Shown here: one piece after another, positions 55,203-64,000 of the stretch | Layout of the letters: each line of letters starts with the position of its first letter | Numbering within the stretch: the stretch's first letter is position 1 | Assembly: GCF_037975245.1 (NCBI RefSeq) | Contig: NC_092573.1 | Coordinates: forward strand, 3,657,501-3,721,500 | Reading direction: 5' to 3' | Source of the DNA: Apostichopus japonicus | Taxonomy: Eukaryota > Echinodermata > Holothuroidea > Aspidochirotida > Stichopodidae | DNA: 64,000 bases | Translations under genes and position numbers: made by a program | Notes under the pieces: generated by a model | Told to the model about the DNA's origin: nothing | Seen by the model: only the letters and a program-made list of their open reading frames with translations | The model's database searches: none

Positions 55203-55665
55203 ATTCTTGGTAAGTATGCAGCATGGGGTCTAAAGTGAACTAAATTGGTCAGACGTGTATCGTCCAAATGTGAAATTTACACTCCAACACAAAACTTATA
55301 AAAAGAAAGCTTCTATATTCCGAATGTTACTGAGGGTACAGCACAGCGGCTGGGTGGTAGTACTAGTAGAAGATTGCCCTACAGTACTCGTAAAGCCCAC
55401 TTCTACCTAACGTTCACTTCCACTAGTGTCAATAGAGGTTGTATGTTTATCCATATCCCTACTATGAAAAATAGTATAGTCTAAAGTGAAATTGTATATT
55501 TATTCTGCTTTATTTCATAGCCTTTTATCTACAATTTTACACTTATCGTAATAATAAAATATTTTCTTGCTATAAGTTGCTTAAAAGGTTCTAATAATGG
55601 TGAAAAAATATATCAATTTCGATAATTTATATCTTTCGATGACTCCAGAGCTAATAAAATTCAAG
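55203..55665. promoter_or_regulatory. Probable bidirectional promoter between VPS33B and MCEE
   Basis: The two start codons are divergent and only 463 bp apart, so both transcripts must start in or next to this interval. I see no convincing TATA box or CpG-dense island, and transcription start sites cannot be placed from sequence alone. The assignment depends on the predicted MCEE exon 1. If that exon is wrong the promoter may be broader, up to the exon at 57212. Confidence 0.55.
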
Positions 55666-58600
55666 ATGTCTGCGCCCACGGGGTATCTGCTTAGATTGTC
55701 ACCACTAACTTTCAGAAACTTCGTACATCGCGAACTGCTTAGCGTGGTATTTGAACTATTTAATATTTGAAACAAGTTCTACATTTAATTGGTTTCTGAA
55801 AACAAACTTATCCTCATTTAATAGTGTTTAGGCCTATACCACCACAGATAAGTAAAGAAAGATTATATTGTTTGTAGTGCTATTGGTCATGTTGCGTTGG
55901 TAGGGGTTGTGCGATATACGATGAATTAGTTTTTAGCCCAGGTCGTGACAATTCGCCCGACTGCCAGGGGAAAAAAGCCGTGAACTTGATACCTGCCGGT
56001 TGCTTGGCGAGTAATAAAACGTCATGGTATTAACCATGCACCTGAACGAATACAGCAAGACCCATTTTCCTTATTTAACAATTAAATAATTGAACAAAGA
56101 TGGAATCCCATGTTGCTTTATGACATGTCTAGTCTAAATAGCACAAATGCTACAGACACATTAACAGTAGCAGAACCAAGGGAGAGGGGGAATCCCCAGG
56201 ATGCTTCATTTTCCTCCTCGGTCAGGCAACAGTAAAAAAAAAAAAAATGTAACACACAGGCTCATGGCATACAAAACATAGTTAATGAACTGAGTTTTTC
56301 TGGCAATAAACCACTGGTCAATGAGTGGTTGTTACTTAAATTCAAAGAAAAAATAGCAAGGGTGTTTCATCTAAACCCTCTCACCCAAGTAAGACCATTC
56401 CCCAAGACATACTAACCAACATCCCCCCCCCCCCCTTAATTCAAATTTATTGTTTTTTCAGAGGCCCCACAATGCAATCTGCTGTGTTTCCTTTGTATTG
56501 ATGTGAATTTGATGAAATTTAAGTTTGCTTCACAGAGTACAGTAGCTAGAGAAGGACGTGCATTGTTGAGAGCATATATAATCATGGACCCTCAGAAATT
56601 TAAATTATCAGACTGGACACTCATCACAGTGAATCTGTCTTCCTTTACTGTGCCTTTGAAAATGTAAATTATGTATCCTGTATTCTGATTGGTTAAATAT
56701 CTGATGGTGGAATGGTCTTATTGATAGTTAATAGCTAATAATAATAGTAGGCATATTCATATAATTCTTAAAAAGAGTAATTTAAAAAGATGTCAAGGTT
56801 TGCTTACAATTAGAGTGGGCAGGTTTCTGTGTTTGTAGAGCAAAATAGTTGTGAGAAACAATTTTGAAAAGACACAGGGAAGAGAAGGCAACATCACTGC
56901 TTTGTTATAACTACTGTACAGATATACCTATACAGAGAACATCCACAAAGTGCAGACATGTATAACTGACACTTTAACAGATAATGCTCCTATGCTTCCA
57001 ATTTAAATAAGAAAATTGCTTATATAAATAACTTAAGGTATCCTAATTATACAGATTTTTGTACTAGTTATTATTATGCTGAAAAACAACTGGTATTGAT
57101 AGTATGCTTTTCACTCCTGTCAAAATTGGCGTGAGAAGTTTTACTGTACAAGCTTTATGAAAATAAAATAAAATTCGCTTTCCATTTCTATATATACTTA
57201 TTTCATTTCAGCAAGGATCAAAAGTCATAGCTGCCTGCCAAAGGACTGTTTCAAGTGAGAGGAAAGCTCCATGGAACCTTGGCAAGTTGAACCATGTTGC
57301 CATAGCTGTACCTAATCTTGGTAGGTGTTAATGGACAATGTTTCTAATGATCAACCTGCATGTGCAGGAAAGCTAATTGAGAGATAGGTGACCAGTTTGC
57401 CAACATTATTCATATAGCTACCTCCCCTTACCTCCCCTCCCCCTCCCACCCAACCCCACTCAGAAACTACAACTGTTCAGACTTAAAGATTCCAGCTGTT
57501 GGTATTTCATTTGTGTACAAAGCAAGTGTTCACAATAGTTGTTTTGAACATCAAATTTTCGTAGTCTATTTTGTGTGAAGGTAGAACAAGGGTATCAGAA
57601 AATATGCACAGATAATCTAAAATTATATTGTTTCTTCAAGCATTCTTATGATAGCTTTTAGATCTGTCTGAGAAGGTGCCTTGTACAATAATCTGTACAA
57701 CATCAGTTCTTTGACCAATAATCTCCCTATCCATTTTGACTTTCTTTGAATACTGTAGCTTATTAATAATGCACCACTGAAAATGTAGATCATTTTAATA
57801 AATGTCACAATTTTGCTGAAAGGAGTTTAAAACAAGGAATGATACCTTAAATGCCATTTGTCACTGTTACATTTCTGTGGATGCCCTTGGTACTTCAAAC
57901 TCCAAAGATTTAGCATACATACCCAAAACTGTGTTGCTTTAGACTGTAGTACATCATCAACTTTCAAGACGTGATTAGTCATGACAAACAAACTTAGACA
58001 AGTAGTGTCTCATTCACTGATATCATTTAAATTGTTCCAATGACTAAAAGGCAAGGAGATGTAATTTAAAAACAAAATTATGTAAATCCAAAAGAACATT
58101 TTAAAAGTGTAATGATTCCATCAAAAAGCTGAACTTTGAGGCAATTTTTTATTGTTGATGCACACAACCTGGTCGGATATGATTTTTTATGTCATGTGAC
58201 CTACAAGATGTTTTTCATGTTTCTTCCTCCTACTTGTTTCCTTTTTGCAGAAAAGGCAACCGATATGTACAAGAATGTTCTTGGTGCCAAAGTTAGTGAA
58301 CCAATGGTAAGCATTGCCTTGACCTTTCTCTTCAATAACTATTAATTGATGGACACTGTACTATATCCAATGTAACCATGCAACTTTTTAGACATAAAAC
58401 TTTTATGATACCCAATCATTAGTATATGGTATCATCATGTTGGACACTTTGTCTGGGAGTAATCCTCCCCTGTGATGTGTTTAATAGTGTCTGCCACTCA
58501 CTCATGGGTTTAAAGGGATATTCAGGTGGCAGATGATGTAACACTTACATGGAAAAAGAAAAATATTACACACTGTTAGTTGAAAACCTCATTTTAATAT

Positions 58601-61600
58601 CTTGTTCTTTACTCAAGATATGGTTGATTAAATAGAACCTATTTTGGATGGCAAAAAACGTTTATTCTTCTCTGGATCAGAGCGCAGCAGGTGGTCTGTG
58701 ATGTCTTAATGGTAAATGTTTGTCAATGGCTTTACTTTCCTTTTTTAATCTTCTTGTTGATTTATCCTTAAAACCTTATACATTTGGAGTACTTGACTCG
58801 CGTTCAAGGTTCTCTGTATTTACATTTTCATCGAAATAGTTTCTTTTGGTGGGAAGGGGGGGGGGGGGTTGGGAGGTGGAGAAATATTATTTTCCTCTGG
58901 GAATAAGAGAGTGAATTTATATGTAAAGAAAACAAAACCGTTTTTCAGCTGAATTGATGTGATGACATCATTCAGTCTGCTTGGTGCCAGATGCATAATT
59001 TACAAAATACCACCAAATTTGACAAATTCATATCTTAACATAAAGAAAATTGTTATGAAAATGTGGTTTTAACATACATATTTGAGACAATTTCCAGCAT
59101 TTGTATAACGCAATCAACTTCAGCCACTGTACTATCCCTTTAAGTTATTTGTGTGCACAGTTAGGCTGATATCCCTTTCCCCTAGTTTTAAGTCATAGCT
59201 ATTCATAGGATATTATATCCTCTGAGACTTGATCTTCATCTTCCGTTCTCAATCATATTCAGTATCGGTGCCTTACTGTATATCCTCCTAACCTTGAACT
59301 TGAATAATTACACTGGCCTCAAGTGACTTGTCAGTAATTCATACTGTATACATTGTGAGTGTTATATATATTCTCTATGGCTATGCCCCAATCTTCAGTA
59401 GGTCATACTCTTAGTGAGTATTGATACTTTATTGTTTATTTTTTAGTCTTGGATTGGATTAATTTCCTTCAAATGCCTCAAGTGACAGTCAGTAATTCAG
59501 ACTCCAAGCTAATATTACTATGGTTGAGCGAATAAATGGCGGTGTCATTAAAAGCAATGAAAGCTATCAGTTCTAGTAGGTCATGGCTTCCAGTTAAAGT
59601 AAGATGGATTTTTCATCTGAAATGGGCCATGGCCAGTCCATATGGTAAAGTGGACAGCCTCCTGATATGGAGTTAAAGTTATATTATGTCATTTTGTCTT
59701 TTCCCACATGCATACTGTATGAGGCTTCTTAGTAGTAAACTAACTACATTGCAGGCTGACATAAGTCCTCCATGAATGTAATGGAGTTATAAACTCTGTC
59801 AACATTTTAATTTGAAGGTTAATACTGGTAGGTTATTCTGAATGAGAGTCCATTATATAGAAGCATCGGAACAATATGTACGTAGTTTCAAAGCGATATA
59901 TTCAGTTCCTGTCATTGGGAGATTCTTGAGAGAAGTATTGGTAATCTAGTTATGGAGCTCTGAAAAAGGGAAAAATAATCTCAATGTGGTCAGTTATTGG
60001 CATGTTTCCTTTATACTGACTCTAATAAAATGGCTTGGATAGAAATTTGAATGTCTATTGCGCGTATTAACATTAATTAATACATACCATATGCAATTCT
60101 CCTTGGAGATCTGTCGTGGTTAGTGTTTTACTACCACTGGACAAAATTCCATGTCAAATACCAAAGAAAATGTTAAAAGGTGAACTATTAGGATATACTT
60201 TTTTCCATGTGCTTAATACCTATGAGAAAAAATGCCTTGGCAACAAAATACTTAAGAATTTAGTGGAATCATGCAATAGTTGTAAGTTAAGGTTAACTTG
60301 GAGATTTGGGGTGGAGGTGTTGGTGAGGGTGGAGTGGACAGGATGAGTGGGAATAGGGGATCTTAAGTTGCAATCTTATGTTGAATGAGCTACTCAATAC
60401 TTTTGGTAAGATTTACCAGAAATATGCAAACTTTACTGAAAGTGGCTGCAAACTATGTGTTGTAGGTATGGTGGTTTGATCATTTCTTTCCGGGTTTTGT
60501 GTAGTTGAAACAGGCTTATATACTGGCCTATGTACTGGGTGGAATAAATTGCTGCAACTACAAGGAGCTACTATTGAGTTGGCCAGTAGGGAAGTACAAG
60601 GGCGATTGAAAGAGGGACAGGGCAGTGACAGTTGGTTTAAAAAGGAACAGGGCAGACGAAAAGTGGGGTGGGGCGTGCCGCCCCTTTCAAGCAGCGAAGC
60701 TAGGGCACTGTATGGCATCTGCCCTATATATTGTGTAGAACATTCACAAAGTATAGCCGTTGATAAGATGGCATCTCTACAACTACACTAAGTAGGTCAT
60801 ACAATAAATGCAATTGGTGTTCGTTCGGGACTCAAGTTATTTTTAGTGTCCAGATGCAATCTTTTCTTTCTATAGTAATATCACTAGGTGTGAATTCTCA
60901 AGTAACACCTCCTAATTATCCATTTACTTAACCAAAAATTAATTACTGAATGTTTCATTTTTCTTTGTTTTCAAACCTTTTAGGCTTACTGTAATCCTGA
61001 TTTCATCGTTACTCTTACAATTTTGATGCGCTAAACTGAGTTCATGTTTCTCATATAACTCTAACCCTGGTCAATAATGGTGTATGCAGATTTAAACAAA
61101 TTCAATGCAGAATGCACTAATGGATAGACACGGCTGCTTGTGCAGTGAGAAATGGGGAAGAGAAAGTCATGCAATGGTAAAACATTCAGTTTTAGTTTAG
61201 TTTAAGTTCAGCCATTCAAGCAGTAGACCGCTCATCCAGGGGCAGGATGTCTTTCAATTAAAGATTCATACGCTTACCTAAATCATTCAAGGGAAATTTA
61301 TAATGGGTCCCCATTCCCCCCCCCCCACCCGCCTGCCCCTGCCACACACACACAAAATTTTGAAATGTTGCACATGGCGCTTCATGAATAGTCATCAAGC
61401 ACTTAATTACCTTACAAGACACATGAACAGAAAACGAGGTTTATTATAGTAAGTAATTTAACCATTCCTCACATTACCTGAAGCACAGACGCAATAATTT
61501 AATTCAAACCAAAACATCAGTCTCCCTGAATGCATTGTTCGTATGTACAGTACTGTACTTCCAAACTTTCAATGACTTCATCAGAAGGTCATAGGTTGAG

Positions 61601-62797
61601 CCAAATGATTCTAAATTAATTTTTATAATATTCATCTTGAATTTCTCTGTTCATACTCGGAAGAAATCAATGAATCTACATACCTGAACCTTTGAGTCAT
61701 GTTGAAGTTCCATCTTGAAGATTTTCGAGTTAAGTTTCATAGAAGTAGAAAATAATTGAAGGTAACACAAACGAAAGAAATGGCCTTCTTCAATGCAGGT
61801 GGCTCTTGCTTTTATTTATTTCCCAATTTTTTTTTTTGCATATTCAGAAATATAAAGAAATGCTTTCTTTTTATATTCGGCTGAACCTGATCTGCCAAAT
61901 TTAATAGTCGCAGGCAGCATAGCCAGTCAACCTTCAGACTTTGGTAATATAGTTAGTTGTCCTTTCTAGGCCTATCCAGTATTACGTTGTTGTCTGTAAT
62001 CAACAGTGTTTTCCTGTGCTGTAGTTTTACACACAAAGTAATAGTGACAGACATAAATTACCGGTTTTGATCTAATAGTATTTGTGATCTAATATTCTGT
62101 GAAACTTGCAATAAAACTAAGCCAAAGTGACTTTATTGTTTTAAATTGAAGTTGTGGGGAAACTTGTTTTACTGTTTCCTCTTAAGCTAAATACAAAGTT
62201 ATGAATTTAATTGAAATATTGCAAAACTTTGATATTCCTTACATCCGTCTATGATGCAGTTACGTAAAATATATACCTATCGTTACCATTTTATATCATT
62301 CAGAAGATCTTTGATATAAAGTTATGTCAGTGGATATATTTTATTAATCAAACTTAATTTTATTATTTACTACGATGAGTCTTTTTACTGATGGGCAGAC
62401 ATGATAACTAACAGACAACCCAAATAACGTCCCTTCTTAATTTCACATTCCTAATTCATTAAATGCGTCATATTCCTAAATAGATTACGTACTACAAGTT
62501 ACGGTTTGGTGGTATAACTTTTGGAATGTGCATGTTGCAAGATTTTTTTTTTTTATCCCCAAGGAATCATTGGAGGATAATAATGCTTGGAAAATGCTTA
62601 CTTCCTCTCCCATTTAAATAATGATTGGCCTATCTCTTGTCATTTTATAGCCCCTGCCAGAGCATGGTGTTCGTGTAGTGTTCATAGAGCTTGGAAATAC
62701 CAAGCTGGAGCTGCTTCATCCACTTGGAGAGAACAGCCCAATTGAGGGATTCTTGAAGAAGCAACCAGATGGTGGCATGCACCATATATGTATTGAG
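55666..62797 (+). CDS. MCEE: Methylmalonyl-CoA epimerase, 5' four exons (3' end outside window)
   Basis: MCEE interconverts (2R)- and (2S)-methylmalonyl-CoA in the mitochondrial propionate pathway, between propionyl-CoA carboxylase and methylmalonyl-CoA mutase. Exons: 55666-55746 (predicted), 57212-57320, 58251-58306, 62651-62797, with phases 0, 1, 0, 0 at their 3' ends. They encode 131 residues of a protein that is about 176 aa in human; roughly the last 45, including the C-terminal catalytic glutamate, must lie past 64000. Vicinal-oxygen-chelate family signatures are WNLGKLNHVAIAVPNL (His55 is the predicted first metal ligand), EKATDMYKNVLGAKVSEP, PLPEHGVRVVFIELGNTK, LELLHPLGENSPIEGFL and GGMHHICIE (His126/127). 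Exon 1 is inferred: it begins MSAPTGYLLRLSPLTF, rich in Arg, Ser and Leu with one acidic residue, as expected of a mitochondrial presequence. It ends in phase 0 at GTG|GTATTT, matching the phase-0 start of exon 2. Exons 2-4 are firm; exon 1 is about 0.65. Confidence 0.93.
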
Positions 62798-64000
62798 GTA
62801 TGTAAAAACACTATCGTAGGTTATTTCCCTTTAAAATGCTACTAAACTGATAGTTTATTTATACAAAACCACCTCAGTGCAAACAAATGAAGAGGATATA
62901 AACAATATTGTTTGTTTCTTGTGCCACAACAGATGATTAATGACTCCAATATTAATATGTAGATTCTTATTATTCTTATTATTATGATTAATTTTATTAT
63001 ATAATAACCATCATATTCTGTGTAAACTTCAAATATGACTGATACTTTACTCAAGAACCTTATCTTATTTTAAGCAGTTTTGAAAAGCTAAATGCAGTAT
63101 TAACTAAAAGAAAATAATATTTTTAACTGTATTTTTTCACACAATTTTTTTTTTTTTTTATACCATGAAATGATAATTTTTTTAGATGAATGAAGGTGTA
63201 GTGAAATATGATCTACCACATATTGTAGCATATCGCCCTCTGTTTTGAAGCCTTTTCTTTCATTTCAGAGTGGTTCATATTATTGTATTGAGAAAAGTGT
63301 CAGGTCATGCTCTGCAGAGCAGAACCAATTTGCTATCCATATTGAGAGTAATTTTCATGGGCATGGGCTTGCATTCACAGCTAAATAATAAAAAAAAACT
63401 GCGAGGTCAAGTATTTTTGATTGAATATGCAATTCAGCGTAATCATCCGAGTGTAGTAATTTTTAAGGGTTGATTGTCGTAGCCCCCTTTTATTGGGAAA
63501 ATCTTTTGCTGGGAAAAAATCTTTGTAAAAGCGGCTCTTTCGGTTGCTCGTTGAATAGTGTTCTCCTTGGATGATTTGTTTAAAAACCGCTCTCTGATTC
63601 TCAATCAAGTCAAAAATGTTATAGCTTTTGACTGGCTACAAGCTTTATAAATTGCATTTTTGAGACCACAATGAAGATAATAGCTGTTTGTGCAGTTTAG
63701 TAATAATGGCAGTGTTGGACTATTCTTCTGCAATGCCTGGAGCTTGATGTCATGCTAATAACAGAACTGAAAATAATAGACGAATAGTTTTCAATTGACG
63801 AAGGGATAGCCATTGAACTGATCTATCGGACAACTTTGATAGTTAACTTTAATTATCAAAAACTATCCGTCTCAAACTTTTTGGAATTCTCTATAAACCA
63901 AATGCCAGTGTAAAAGTAAAGGAACTTATTATGACCTGTGTGTTGCATTGGGGATGGTCTGCACCTTAATTAGAAACTTGACATTCAGTTATTAGCAATT
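62798..64000 (+). other. Start of the last MCEE intron
   Basis: Begins with the donor GTATGT after exon 4. I searched for the expected remaining coding part (a Val-Asp-Asn-Ile start and a C-terminal Glu-rich end) and did not find it before 64000. Confidence 0.7.

Noticed and set aside
59600-59680. tRNA-like ATGGCCAGTCC segment
   Set aside because: No acceptable B box at the right distance.

Overview
The window is nuclear DNA from a metazoan. It is AT-rich and has spliceosomal introns of roughly 0.3 to 5 kb with GT/AG borders. It also carries long (TA)n and (GAT)n microsatellites, tRNA-derived SINEs, an RTE/BovB-type LINE, a Penelope-like fragment and hAT-type elements. Gene content does not fix the phylum. 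A marine invertebrate, perhaps a deuterostome such as an echinoderm, is a reasonable but unproven guess. There are no prokaryotic operons, ribosome binding sites or CRISPR arrays.

Two genes could be rebuilt exon by exon from homology, splice sites and phase. (1) A complete VPS33B orthologue lies on the minus strand, from ATG at 55202 to stop at 21367. It has 20 coding exons totalling 1851 nt (616 aa), close to the roughly 617 aa of the human protein. (2) A methylmalonyl-CoA epimerase gene (MCEE) lies on the plus strand. Four exons are seen (55666 to 62797) and the last coding part lies beyond base 64000. The two genes are head to head with 463 bp between start codons, so a shared bidirectional promoter is likely.

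Layout. 1-21.3 kb is non-coding and repeat-rich: two SINE copies (1.85-2.58 kb), a (GAT)n tract (4 kb), a purine tract (5.5 kb), a foldback element with about 165-bp arms (5.87-6.74 kb), a 640-bp hAT-type element with 8-bp target duplication (6.94-7.58 kb), a Penelope-like GIY-YIG fragment lodged in a (TA)n tract (8.06-9.14 kb), hammerhead-like motifs (8.46 and 11.65 kb) and a 290-bp (TA)n tract (18.1 kb). 21.4-55.2 kb is VPS33B. Its introns hold an apparently full-length RTE LINE with an open 1012-codon frame, a solo-LTR-like element, another hAT-type element, a perfect 32-bp-arm foldback, tRNA-like SINEs and at least six minisatellites. 55.7-64 kb is MCEE.

The most unusual signal is that two VPS33B minisatellites begin inside an exon and copy its last bases together with its 5' splice site. 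About 50 units follow exon 17 (32.24-33.88 kb) and about nine follow exon 13 (42.24-42.77 kb). The pre-mRNA should therefore carry tandem arrays of intact splice donors.
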